64,000 bases of DNA from Cellulosimicrobium cellulans (GTDB lineage Bacteria; Actinomycetota; Actinomycetes; Actinomycetales; Cellulomonadaceae), in contig NZ_BJNZ01000003.1 of NCBI RefSeq assembly GCF_006539945.1, positions 183,163 to 247,162 on the forward strand, in the 5' to 3' direction. The position numbers and the translations under genes were made by a program. Of the stretch, positions 31,266-38,918 are shown piece after piece. Under the pieces are notes generated by a model. It did no database searches, was not told where the DNA came from, and saw only the letters and a list, made by a program, of their open reading frames with translations. Numbering within the stretch: the first letter of the stretch is position 1; every line of letters starts with the position of its first letter.

Positions 31266-32024
31266 CTAGCGCGCGGCGACCGCCTGCTGCTGGCGCCAGT
31301 CCGCGAGGCGGGTGCTCGCGATCACGGCACCCTCGCCCGGGACGAGCGAGTCCTCGGACAGCGGTGCGCCGAAGTACCGCGCCTCCGGGTCGGCGACGAC
31401 CTCGCGCGGGTCGTCGAGCGACGCGAGCGTGGTCCGCACGAGCTCGTCGAGGCGGAAGACCTCGGGCCCCGCGACCTCGACGATCCCGCGCACCGGCGCC
31501 CCGGTGACCACGTCCGCGACGGCGACCGCCACGTCGGAGGCGGCGATCGGCTGGAACAGGACCGGGGCGAGGTGCACGACCCCGTCCTGCGTGGCGCCGT
31601 CCGTGATCGACGCGAGGAACTCGAAGAACTGCGTCGCGTGGACGATCGAGTACGGTACCGGCGAGCCCGTGATGAGCTCCTCCTGCGCGATCTTCGCGCG
31701 GAAGTACCCGCTCTCGGTCAGGCCCTGGGTGCCGACGACGGAGAGCGCGACGTGGTGGCGGACGCCCGCCTTCTGCTCGGCCGCCAGGAGGGTGCCCGTC
31801 GAGGTGCGGAAGAAGTCGAGGACCGCCTGGTCCTCGAACGAGGGCGAGTTCGAGACGTCGACCACGACGTCCGCGCCCTCCAGCACCTCCGCGACGCCCT
31901 CCCCGGTCAGGGTGTTGACGCCCGAGTTGGGCGAGGCGGGGACGGCCTCGTGGCCGCGGTCCCGGAGCACGGTGACGAGCTTCGAGCCGATGAGACCCGT
32001 TCCGCCGATCACGACGATCTTCAT
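31266..32024 (-). CDS. NmrA-like NAD(P)H-binding SDR protein
   Basis: A 252-residue atypical short-chain dehydrogenase. It has the Rossmann motif MKIVVIGGTGLIGSKLV at the start, VVDVSNSPSFEDQAVLDFF and HHVALSVVGTQG, then FRAKIAQEELITGSPVPYSIV where the usual YxxxK is replaced. That pattern fits NmrA-like sensors or reductases. ECF41 sigma genes are typically associated with carboxymuconolactone decarboxylases, oxidoreductases or epimerases, and this gene has an ECF41-type promoter 50 nt upstream of its ATG. It is therefore the best candidate target of the sigma factor at 25865. Confidence 0.82.
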   Translation of the reverse strand: MKIVVIGGTGLIGSKLVTVLRDRGHEAVPASPNSGVNTLTGEGVAEVLEGADVVVDVSNSPSFEDQAVLDFFRTSTGTLLAAEQKAGVRHHVALSVVGTQGLTESGYFRAKIAQEELITGSPVPYSIVHATQFFEFLASITDGATQDGVVHLAPVLFQPIAASDVAVAVADVVTGAPVRGIVEVAGPEVFRLDELVRTTLASLDDPREVVADPEARYFGAPLSEDSLVPGEGAVIASTRLADWRQQQAVAAR

Positions 32025-32073
32025 GGTGTCCTCCTGTCGCTGCGTGCGGCGCGTGCCGCCCTGTCACCCTGTC

Positions 32074-32100
32074 GACCGGGCGACCGCCCGGCGTGTGACA
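32074..32100 (-). promoter_or_regulatory. ECF41-type promoter of the NmrA-like gene
   Basis: On the minus strand TGTCACA (32100-32094), 16 nt, GGTC (32077-32074), identical in both elements and spacing to the motif in front of the sigma gene. It would give a leader of about 45 nt before ATG 32024. Confidence 0.65.
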
Positions 32101-32167
32101 CCTCCCGGGACCGTGCCCATCGGCAATCCGCTCGATCCCGTCCGGGACGCGTGCCAGGGTGGTGCCC

Positions 32168-32764
32168 ATGGCCGACACCACCGACGTCCGACCGGACGCC
32201 CTCGACCGCGTCGCGTGGCCCGTCGCGACCCCGCGCCTCACGCTGCGTCGCGCCCGCCCCGAGGACGCCGACGCGCTCTTCTCCTACCGCAGCCTGCCCG
32301 CGGTGGACCACTGGCTCTCCCAGCGGTTCTCGAGCGTCGAGGAGTGGCGCGAGCACCACGGCGAGCCCGACCGGCTCGCGACGACGCTCGTGGTCGAGCA
32401 CGACGGCGAGGTCGTCGGAGACCTCTACCTCGCGGTGCGCGACGGCTGGGGCCAGCGCGACGTCGTCGACCGCCCCCGCCCGGACGAGGCGGAGATCGGC
32501 TGGGCGTTCTCGCCGTCGCACCAGGGGCGGGGATACGCGACGGAGGCCGTCCGGGCACTGCTGACGGTGTGCTTCGACGACCTCGGACTGCGACGGGTCG
32601 TCGCGAACGCGTTCCTGGCGAACGAGCCGTCGTGGCGGCTCATGGAGCGCGTCGGCATGCGGCGCGAGGGCGTCGGCGTGCGCGACTCGCTGCACCGCGA
32701 CCTCGGCTGGGTCGACGGCGTGACGTACGCGCTGCTCGCCGAGGAGCGACGCGCCGGAGCCTGA
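32168..32764 (+). CDS. GNAT-family N-acetyltransferase
   Basis: A 198-residue acetyltransferase of the RimJ/RimL-like group. It begins TPRLTLRRARPEDADALFSY, has the acetyl-CoA-binding segment AFSPSHQGRGYATEAVRALL at about residues 115-135 and ends with NEPSWRLMERVGMRREGVG. Such enzymes acetylate N-termini, antibiotics or small amines, and the substrate cannot be told. ATG 32168 is chosen; a GTG at 32159 would add three residues. No strong ribosome binding site is visible for either. Confidence 0.8.
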   Translation: MADTTDVRPDALDRVAWPVATPRLTLRRARPEDADALFSYRSLPAVDHWLSQRFSSVEEWREHHGEPDRLATTLVVEHDGEVVGDLYLAVRDGWGQRDVVDRPRPDEAEIGWAFSPSHQGRGYATEAVRALLTVCFDDLGLRRVVANAFLANEPSWRLMERVGMRREGVGVRDSLHRDLGWVDGVTYALLAEERRAGA

Positions 32765-32787
32765 CCCCACGCCGCCTCAGGAACGCG

Positions 32788-33642
32788 CTACGTCGCGCTC
32801 GACCGCGCGGCGCGCCACATCGCCACGACGTCCCGCACGGGGTAGCGCAGGTAGGTCCGCTGCGGCCGGGTACCGCGGACCAGCGCGTCCGTGCCGCCGT
32901 CGCAGTACACGACCTGTCCGGTGGTCGAGCGGTTCTCCGCGGAGGCCAGGTGGGCGAGCAGGTGCGCGACGGGCGCGAGCGGGCCGGGGGCGCCGAGCGG
33001 CTGCGGGAGCGCGGTCTCCAGGAGCGCCCGGTCCCGCTCCCACGTGGCCAGGACGGCCTCGGTCGCGACGATGCCGGGCGCGACGGCGTTGAGGACGATC
33101 CCCGCACCGGCCCACTCCTCGCGCACGGCCGTCGTCCGCACCCAGTGGTTCAGTGCGATCTTGCTCGAGCGGTAGAGCTGGCTCCCGCGCCGGGTGCGGA
33201 CCAGGTGCCGGGCGGTCGCGAGCGCCCGCCCCTCGTCGCCGCGCGCGCACGCGCGGACCAGGGCGCCGCTGCCCCGGTGGAGCGTCGAGGACGACGAGAC
33301 GACGACGGCCGCCGGCGCGGAGGAGCCCGCGAGCGCGGGTCGCAGCCCGTCGAGCACCTCGACGGTGCCGAAGTAGTTCAGGGCCACGGTCTCCGGTCGC
33401 GGGGCGCCGGACCCCGCAACCGCGACGACGGCGTCGAGCCGGTCGTCCGTCCGCCCACGGACCTGCTCGACCAGCGCGGCGCGGCCCTCCGGGGTCGTGA
33501 GGTCGGCGCGGACGTCGACGCCCTCGCCCACCCCGCACGCGACGACGTCGGCCGTCCGCGCGAGCAGCCGGGCAACCTCCCGACCGAGGCCGGAGTCCGC
33601 TCCGGTGACGACGTAGCGACGGGGTCGGCTCGGGGACTTCAT
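32788..33642 (-). CDS. Short-chain dehydrogenase/reductase
   Basis: A 284-residue classical SDR. The cofactor motif is RRYVVTGADSGLGREVARLL at residues 8-27, and VVVSSSSTL and the active-site YRSSKIALNHW (Tyr and Lys three apart) follow. Its C-terminus (GQVVYCDGGTDALV) matches the standard fold. It is divergent from a TetR regulator, 62 bp away, with a palindrome between them, so it is likely regulated by that repressor. The substrate is unknown. Confidence 0.83.
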   Translation of the reverse strand: MKSPSRPRRYVVTGADSGLGREVARLLARTADVVACGVGEGVDVRADLTTPEGRAALVEQVRGRTDDRLDAVVAVAGSGAPRPETVALNYFGTVEVLDGLRPALAGSSAPAAVVVSSSSTLHRGSGALVRACARGDEGRALATARHLVRTRRGSQLYRSSKIALNHWVRTTAVREEWAGAGIVLNAVAPGIVATEAVLATWERDRALLETALPQPLGAPGPLAPVAHLLAHLASAENRSTTGQVVYCDGGTDALVRGTRPQRTYLRYPVRDVVAMWRAARSSAT

Positions 33643-33664
33643 GCGCCCACTCTGCCACAAACTA

Positions 33665-33672
33665 CAGATCTG
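33665..33672. promoter_or_regulatory. Candidate TetR operator between SDR and TetR genes
   Basis: CAGATCTG is a perfect palindrome in an unusually AT-rich 30-bp stretch (33655-33680) within the 62-bp divergent gap. The SDR promoter (TAGTTT on the minus strand at 33657-33662) directly abuts it. The full operator could be longer but is imperfect. Confidence 0.35.
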
Positions 33673-33692
33673 CATAATTGCCTGGACGCAGC

Positions 33693-33698
33693 TAGGCT
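33693..33698 (+). promoter_or_regulatory. -10 element TAGGCT of a leaderless promoter
   Basis: TAGGCT lies 6 nt before GTG 33705 of the TetR gene, again without a ribosome binding site between, so this transcript is probably leaderless. Confidence 0.55.
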
Positions 33699-33704
33699 CG
33701 TCGC

Positions 33705-34295
33705 GTGACGAGCGAGAACGGACACGACGCCCGGCGACGGCGCACCCACGAGGCGATCCTGGCGAGCGCCGCACGCCTCTTCGAGGCGCAGACGTTCGCC
33801 GGCACGACGGTGGCCGAGGTCGCACGCGCCGCGAACGTCTCGGAGCGGACGTTCTACCTGCACTTCCCCACCAAGGAGGACCTCCTCTTCGACCACGTGC
33901 ACGGGTTCACCGAGCTCGCGTGGCGCGTCGCGGAGGAGTCGCGCGCGCCGTCGGCCGGCGCCCGGGTCGACGCCGCGGTGCGGGCGCTCGTCGACGCCGC
34001 GACGTCGGACGACGCCCTGGTCGCCCAGGCGCGTGCTCGCGCGGCCCTGGGCGGGAGCGGTCGCGTGCCGGCCTCGCTCTCTCTCCGGCTCGCGACGCTC
34101 GTCGCCGGGCTCGCCGACCGCGTCGCGCGCGGGACGCGGAGCCCGCTGCGCGACGTCGCACCGATAGTCGGCGCCGCGGTGGGCGCGGTCGGGGCCGCGG
34201 GGCAGGTCCTCGCCCAGGAGACCGACGACCCCGCGGCCCTGCGCGACGGGATGCTCGCGGCGCTGGACGCCGCGCTCGTCGGCTTCCGGGACTGA
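33705..34295 (+). CDS. TetR-family transcriptional regulator
   Basis: A 196-residue regulator with a TetR helix-turn-helix at about residues 12-60 (RRTHEAILASAARLFEAQTF, TTVAEVARAANVSERTFYLHF, PTKEDLLFDHV). The rest is an alanine-rich helical ligand-binding domain. It is divergent from the SDR gene, its probable target. The ligand is unknown. Confidence 0.85.
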   Translation: MTSENGHDARRRRTHEAILASAARLFEAQTFAGTTVAEVARAANVSERTFYLHFPTKEDLLFDHVHGFTELAWRVAEESRAPSAGARVDAAVRALVDAATSDDALVAQARARAALGGSGRVPASLSLRLATLVAGLADRVARGTRSPLRDVAPIVGAAVGAVGAAGQVLAQETDDPAALRDGMLAALDAALVGFRD

Positions 34296-34402
34296 GCCGA
34301 CCTGGGTGTCGGTGCGCCCCTGAGGTGGTCGGCGGGCGTGCGAGCGACCCGCTCCGGGGAGAGGCTGTGACCCCGCCCGCACCACCCTCCGAGGAGTCGT
34401 CG

Positions 34403-35005
34403 ATGCCCGGCACCTCCGCCCCCGGGGCGGCCCCCACGAGCGCGGTCCCCGCGCACGCCGCGTTCGTCCCCGGCGACGTGGTGCGCGCCGCGGCCGCGGC
34501 GAGCCTCGTGGTCGCCGTGGGGCTCGACGGCGTCGCGGTGGCGCTCTTCCTGCTCGTCCTGGGCGGCACGATGGTGCCGCGTGCGCTCGGAGTCGCCGCT
34601 CCCCTGGACGTCGCGTACGGGGGCACGCTCCTCGCGTCGGCCTGGGCCGCGCAGCTCGAGTGGTACCGCGCCGTGCCATGGCTCGACCTGCCCGTCCACG
34701 CCGCCTGCACGGGCCTCGTCGCCGCCGTCGCGTACGTCGCGCTCCTGCGCACGGGCCTGCTCGCCGACCCGGGCACGCTGCGTCCCGGACGCGCCCGCGC
34801 GGGCACCCTCGTCGTCGTCTCCGGCCTGGGCGCGGTGCTCGCGGTCCTGTGGGAGCTCGGCGAGTGGGCCGGGTACACGTACCTCGACGACCGCATCGGC
34901 GTCGGCTACGGCGACACCGTGACCGACCTCGCCGCCGGGCTGCTCGGCGCCGTCGTCGTGGGACTCCTCCTGCCCGGGACCCTCCGGCGCGGAGCGACGC
35001 CGTGA
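34403..35005 (+). CDS. DUF2238-like integral membrane protein
   Basis: A 200-residue protein with about five membrane segments. It contains LEWYRAVPWLDLPVHAACTG, VLAVLWELGEWAGYTYLDD and GYGDTVTDLAAGLLGAVVVG, with Glu, His and Asp residues placed as in the DUF2238/YjdF-type membrane family. ATG 34403 with GAGGAG 7 nt upstream is preferred; GTG 34367 in the same frame would add 12 residues. Its stop overlaps the start of the glycosyltransferase gene by 4 nt (GTGA), so the two are co-translated. Function unknown. Confidence 0.72.
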   Translation: MPGTSAPGAAPTSAVPAHAAFVPGDVVRAAAAASLVVAVGLDGVAVALFLLVLGGTMVPRALGVAAPLDVAYGGTLLASAWAAQLEWYRAVPWLDLPVHAACTGLVAAVAYVALLRTGLLADPGTLRPGRARAGTLVVVSGLGAVLAVLWELGEWAGYTYLDDRIGVGYGDTVTDLAAGLLGAVVVGLLLPGTLRRGATP

Positions 35006-35730
35006 CCCGCCCCACGGTCTCCGTCGTCGTCCCGGTCCGCGACGACGCCGAGGCCCTCGACGAGTGCCTCGCCCTGCTGGCCCGGCAGACGATCGCGCCG
35101 CTCGAGGTCGTGGTCGTCGACAACGCCTCGAGCGACGACTCGGCGCTCGTCGCGAGCCGCTGGGGCGCGGTCGTGGTGCGCGAGGAGCGCGTGGGCATCC
35201 CCGCGGCGGCCGCCACCGGGTACGACGCGGCCCGAGGCGACGTCATCGCCCGCCTCGACGCCGACTCCCGCCCGGACGCAGCGTGGGTGCAGCGGGTCGT
35301 GGACCGCATGGCCGACGACCCCCTCCTCGACGCCATGACCGGCACCGGGACATTCGACGACCTGCCGCGCGGCGCGCGCACGGCCGTCGCGGTCGCCTAT
35401 CTCGGGGCGTACTACGTCCTGTGCCACCTCGCGCTCGGCCACACCGCGCTCTGGGGTTCGTGCATGGCGCTGCGCCGCACGGCCTGGACCGCGGTCCGCG
35501 ACAACGTCGTCCGCGACGACCCGGAGGTGCACGACGACCTGGACCTCTCCTTCCGCCTCGGGCCACGGCGGCGCACCGCCCTCGTCCGGTCGTGGCGCGT
35601 CGGCGTCTCGGCGCGGTCGCTCCGGGGACGGCGCCAACGGCGGCGCCGTCTCGACCGTGCATGGCGCACGCTGCGCGTCAACTGGTCGGCCGCGCCCCCG
35701 TGGGAACGGTGGCGCGACCGCTGGCGCTGA
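35002..35730 (+). CDS. Glycosyltransferase family 2 protein
   Basis: A 242-residue GT-A-fold enzyme. It starts PTVSVVVPVRDDAEALDECL, has VVVVDNASSDDS for nucleotide-sugar binding, the DXD metal site in ARLDADSRPD and HDDLDLSFRLG for the acceptor-side acidic motif. The C-terminus is strongly basic (RGRRQRRRR). It would transfer a sugar from a nucleotide donor at the membrane face. It starts within the stop of the membrane protein gene upstream, so the membrane protein may be its partner. Donor and acceptor are unknown. Confidence 0.83.
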   Translation: MTRPTVSVVVPVRDDAEALDECLALLARQTIAPLEVVVVDNASSDDSALVASRWGAVVVREERVGIPAAAATGYDAARGDVIARLDADSRPDAAWVQRVVDRMADDPLLDAMTGTGTFDDLPRGARTAVAVAYLGAYYVLCHLALGHTALWGSCMALRRTAWTAVRDNVVRDDPEVHDDLDLSFRLGPRRRTALVRSWRVGVSARSLRGRRQRRRRLDRAWRTLRVNWSAAPPWERWRDRWR

Positions 35731-35736
35731 GCCCGG

Positions 35737-36738
35737 TCACGCGGCGCTGTTCCGCCACGCGCGCCGGCGCGAAGCCCCCACGCCGTCCTCGCGGTCGAGC
35801 CGTGCGAGGAGGCCCGCGAGCGCCCCGGCGATCGGCTGCCCGGTCGCGTACTCGACGAACAGCCACTGACCGGCCGGGTTGATCTCGAGGAACACGTAGT
35901 CCCCCTCGGGGGTGCGACGCAGGTCGACCGCCCCGTACCAGAGCCCGAGCACTTCCATGAGCCGCAGGAGCGCGGCGGCGACGTGCTCGGGGAGGTCGTG
36001 GACCGTCGTCGGGCAGTGGTGGGTGTCGACCCGGAAGTCGTAGGCGTACCCGGACTCCTCGGTCCGCAGCTCGGCCGCGAAGAGCTGCGTGCCGACGATC
36101 GTCACGCGCACGTCGGACCCCGCGACGGCCTCCTGGAAGATGACCGGCGCGTACCGCACGCTCTCGAGGAGGTCGAGGTCCGCCTCGCGCACCGGGCGGG
36201 TCTCGCGCCACGTCGCGGGCGTGCCGCTGAAGGGCTTGAAGATGACCGGGCCCGGCTCGCGACGCAGGAAGTCGCGGGCTCGTGCGGGGTCGTTGGTCAT
36301 GCACGTGCGGGGCACGCGCAGCCCGAGCCGCGCGGCCACCTGGAGCTGCCACATCTTGCGCGAGCCGGCCTCGTCGCGGTCCGGGTCGTTGACCCAGGTG
36401 GCGCCGAGGCACGACCACAGCCCGGACACCGCGGCCGCGATCTCCCCGTGGGCGAAGCCGCGGTCCTGGGGCGAGCGGACGTCGTCGTGCAGGGAGAACG
36501 GCTGCGGGCGCCGCCACCACACGGCCCGCAGCTGCGTGGCGTCCACGGCGCTCACGCCCGCGGCGCTCGTGTCGACCCAGTCGGCCCGCCACCCGGCCGC
36601 GTCCTGCGTCGAGGTGAGCGACACCGAGCGCGGGGCGTGGCCGGTGTCGAGGAGCACGTGGGGAGCGCCGAGCGCGTCCAGGTGGCGGACGACCTCCGTG
36701 GTGTGGAGGTCGTCCGCGTGCGACACGATGCCGATCAT
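35737..36738 (-). CDS. MvdC/MvdD-type ATP-grasp peptide ligase
   Basis: A 333-residue ATP-grasp enzyme. The pre-ATP-grasp part covers about residues 1-115 (IGIVSHADDLHTTEVVRHLD, AVWWRRPQPF). The central part has SRKMWQLQVAARLGLRVPRT and VIFKPFSG, and the metal-binding C-terminus reads VFLEINPAGQWLFVEYATG. This pattern is that of the MvdD group, which forms ester or amide cross-links between side chains of ribosomal peptides (graspetides). The gene starts 4 nt after the stop of the trypsin-like protease, so both form an operon. No short precursor gene is visible nearby; the protease C-terminus could be the substrate. That is inference. Confidence 0.83.
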   Translation of the reverse strand: MIGIVSHADDLHTTEVVRHLDALGAPHVLLDTGHAPRSVSLTSTQDAAGWRADWVDTSAAGVSAVDATQLRAVWWRRPQPFSLHDDVRSPQDRGFAHGEIAAAVSGLWSCLGATWVNDPDRDEAGSRKMWQLQVAARLGLRVPRTCMTNDPARARDFLRREPGPVIFKPFSGTPATWRETRPVREADLDLLESVRYAPVIFQEAVAGSDVRVTIVGTQLFAAELRTEESGYAYDFRVDTHHCPTTVHDLPEHVAAALLRLMEVLGLWYGAVDLRRTPEGDYVFLEINPAGQWLFVEYATGQPIAGALAGLLARLDREDGVGASRRRAWRNSAA

Positions 36739-36742
36739 CGGG

Positions 36743-38224
36743 TCACTGCCCGGCCTGGAGCTGGACGAGGGCCGCCTCGACGGCCTCGAGGGTGGCGCGC
36801 GCGTCGGCGACGGCCTCGACCAGCGCGCCGACGACGTCGACGGCCTCGCCCTCGACCTCGTCGTCCACGAGGGACTCGGCGCCCTGGACGAAGGGCCGTG
36901 CGCCCGCGAGCGCGCCCGCCTGGACGAGCCGCCCGATCGCGGGGTTCACCACCGGGTCGAACAGGTCGTCGATGTCCAGGATCCCCTCCTGGAGCGTGTC
37001 GCCCGGTCCGGTGCCGACGTCGCCCGCGAACCCGGTCGCGACCGGGTTGTCGGCGGCGAACCGCGTGTCGGCCTGGAAGATCGAGTCCAGCGCCCGCGGG
37101 GTCCCGCCCTGGTCCCGGAGGAACGACGTCCCGATCTGGTCGGCGACCGTGTGGGAGTCGGCCTGCCGGATCGTGAGCACGTCCACGGCCCGTGCGGTGT
37201 CGGCGGCGCGGAGCGTGCCGACCTGGTCGGCCGCCTTGACGGTCGCGATGACGTCCTGCGCGAGGGACGTGAACCCGTCGTCGGCGGTCGCGGTGCGCGC
37301 GCCGTGCGGCAGCGCCTGGAGCGTGGGCGACACGGCCCGGATGCCCGCGATCGCGGTGCCGAAGTTGGACCCGGTGCCCGCCGCGTTGCAGCCGCCGTTG
37401 GTGTGCACGCCGACGAGCTCGCCCGCGGGCCCGAGGATCCCCGACCCGGAGTTGCCGCCGAGCGTGTCGATGTCGTCGTACCGGACCTGGTCGGTCGTGA
37501 CGACCGTCGCCGGACCGGCCTCGATCCGCTTCGGCATCCCTGCGGGGTGGCCGATGATCGCGAGCATGTCCCCCACGGCGGGGTTCGCTGTCGCGACGGC
37601 CGTGAACCCGTAGGTGTTCCCCGGGTTCCCGCCCACGCGCACGACCGCCATGTCCAGCCCGCCGAGGCGGTACTCGACGAGAGCGACGATCGGGAAGCTC
37701 ACCTCGGTCCGCAGCACGCCGCTCGCGTCCACCTGGTAGAGCACGTTGACGTGCATGCTCGTCGCGATCTGCTGCGGCGTGACGACCTGCATCGAGCCGT
37801 TCTGGCGCGGCAGGACCCAGCCGTCCGCGCTCTGGTCGAACAGGTGCCCGCACGTGAGCACGAGGTCCGGGGCGATGAGCGTGCCGCTGCCCCAGCGGAC
37901 GCCGTCGACGTTGCCCGGGTTGGTGAAGACGCCGCCGAGCCCGGTGTTCCACTGCACCTGCACGGCCTGCTTCTGGTGGGCGTTCACGTACGCCTGGGTG
38001 ACGCCCAGCGTGCCGTCGTACTGCTCGACGGGCTGGGAGTCGTCGGTGGCGCCGCAGATGGACTCGAGCATCTCGGCGTAGGTGGGCTCGTCGCCCGCGA
38101 TGGACTCGAGCGTGAGCGGTATCCGCTCGGGCAGCGGCGGGTAGAGCGCGTCGACGGTGTCCGGCGTCTCTGGCACCTCGCGCCGGCTCGGCTTCTTGGG
38201 TGCCGACTTCCTGGTTCCAGCCAT
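36743..38224 (-). CDS. Cytoplasmic trypsin-like serine protease with long C-terminal extension
   Basis: A 493-residue protein with no signal peptide or membrane segment. The protease domain (about 90-320) has the full triad: His near residue 124 in DLVLTCGHLF, Asp near 189 in GGLDMAVVRV and Ser near 257 in DTLGGNSGSGILG. The C-terminal 165 residues show a recurring A-D or D-T/S pattern (KAADQVGTLRAADTARAVD, RQADSHTVADQIGTSF, FQADTRFAADN), then an acidic helical end. ATG 38224 follows GAGGGGG. It is directly followed by the MvdD-type ATP-grasp gene. The C-terminus may be the cross-linking substrate. Confidence 0.8.
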   Translation of the reverse strand: MAGTRKSAPKKPSRREVPETPDTVDALYPPLPERIPLTLESIAGDEPTYAEMLESICGATDDSQPVEQYDGTLGVTQAYVNAHQKQAVQVQWNTGLGGVFTNPGNVDGVRWGSGTLIAPDLVLTCGHLFDQSADGWVLPRQNGSMQVVTPQQIATSMHVNVLYQVDASGVLRTEVSFPIVALVEYRLGGLDMAVVRVGGNPGNTYGFTAVATANPAVGDMLAIIGHPAGMPKRIEAGPATVVTTDQVRYDDIDTLGGNSGSGILGPAGELVGVHTNGGCNAAGTGSNFGTAIAGIRAVSPTLQALPHGARTATADDGFTSLAQDVIATVKAADQVGTLRAADTARAVDVLTIRQADSHTVADQIGTSFLRDQGGTPRALDSIFQADTRFAADNPVATGFAGDVGTGPGDTLQEGILDIDDLFDPVVNPAIGRLVQAGALAGARPFVQGAESLVDDEVEGEAVDVVGALVEAVADARATLEAVEAALVQLQAGQ

Positions 38225-38367
38225 GGGGTCCCCCCTCGGTTCGGTCCCCTGCACCTGGAGGGAGGGGGGCGAACGTGGACCCGGACGGGAACGGCGCGCA
38301 GAACCGCACCACACGCCGGCGCGCGCGGCCGGGCCCGCCCCGCGACGGGGGTGGGCCCGGCCCCGGG

Positions 38368-38784
38368 TCAGCGGCTCGCCGCGACGTCGAGCACCCAGGT
38401 CACGCCGAACCGGTCGGTGAGCATCCCGTACAGGGGAGCCCAGCCGGACGACGCGAGCGGCGCGACGACGGTCGCGCCGTCGACGAGCGCGTCCCAGTAG
38501 CCGCGGACCTCCTCGACGTCGTCACCGCGCACCGAGACGAAGAACGGCGCCTCGCCGGGGCTCCAGGGTCGTCCCGCCGGGACGTCGTACGCCATGACGC
38601 GGAAGCCGCTCGGCGCGCTGACCTGGCCCCAGACGACGAGGTCGGCCTCGGCCGGGTCCGGCGCCTGGCCCAGGTCGCCGTACGTGGTGAGGACGAGGTC
38701 GCCGCCGAACACCGCGTGGTAGTGCTCGAGCGCGGCGCGGGCGTCGCCGCGAAAGTTCAGGTGGGGGGTGGTCTGGACGGGCAT
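38368..38784 (-). CDS. VOC-family (PhnB-like) protein
   Basis: A 138-residue protein of the glyoxalase/bleomycin-resistance fold, PhnB-like. It opens PVQTTPHLNFRGDARAALEH and has AVFGGDLVLTTYGDLG and the closing YGMLTDRFGVTWVLDV. The usual metal ligands are only partly present. Such proteins bind small molecules, and no substrate can be given. ATG 38784 follows GGAGGAG. It is divergent from the WYL regulator at 38919, which may control it. Confidence 0.8.
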   Translation of the reverse strand: MPVQTTPHLNFRGDARAALEHYHAVFGGDLVLTTYGDLGQAPDPAEADLVVWGQVSAPSGFRVMAYDVPAGRPWSPGEAPFFVSVRGDDVEEVRGYWDALVDGATVVAPLASSGWAPLYGMLTDRFGVTWVLDVAASR

Positions 38785-38918
38785 GGCGTCTCCTCCGGGT
38801 CGGTCGTCGGGCCCGCGGCCGCGGCGCCCGTCGCTCCCGGACGTCGCCCGGGCTCGTGCCACCACCTTCTCGGCCCATCAGGGCGAGGAGTGTCCGCATC
38901 GTGCGCGAGCATGGGCGC

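Noticed and set aside
35737..36738. A glutathione-synthetase or RimK-type housekeeping ATP-grasp
   Set aside because: The N-terminal VSHADD start, the WWRRPQ segment and the EINPAGQW end fit the MvdC/MvdD peptide-ligase group better.
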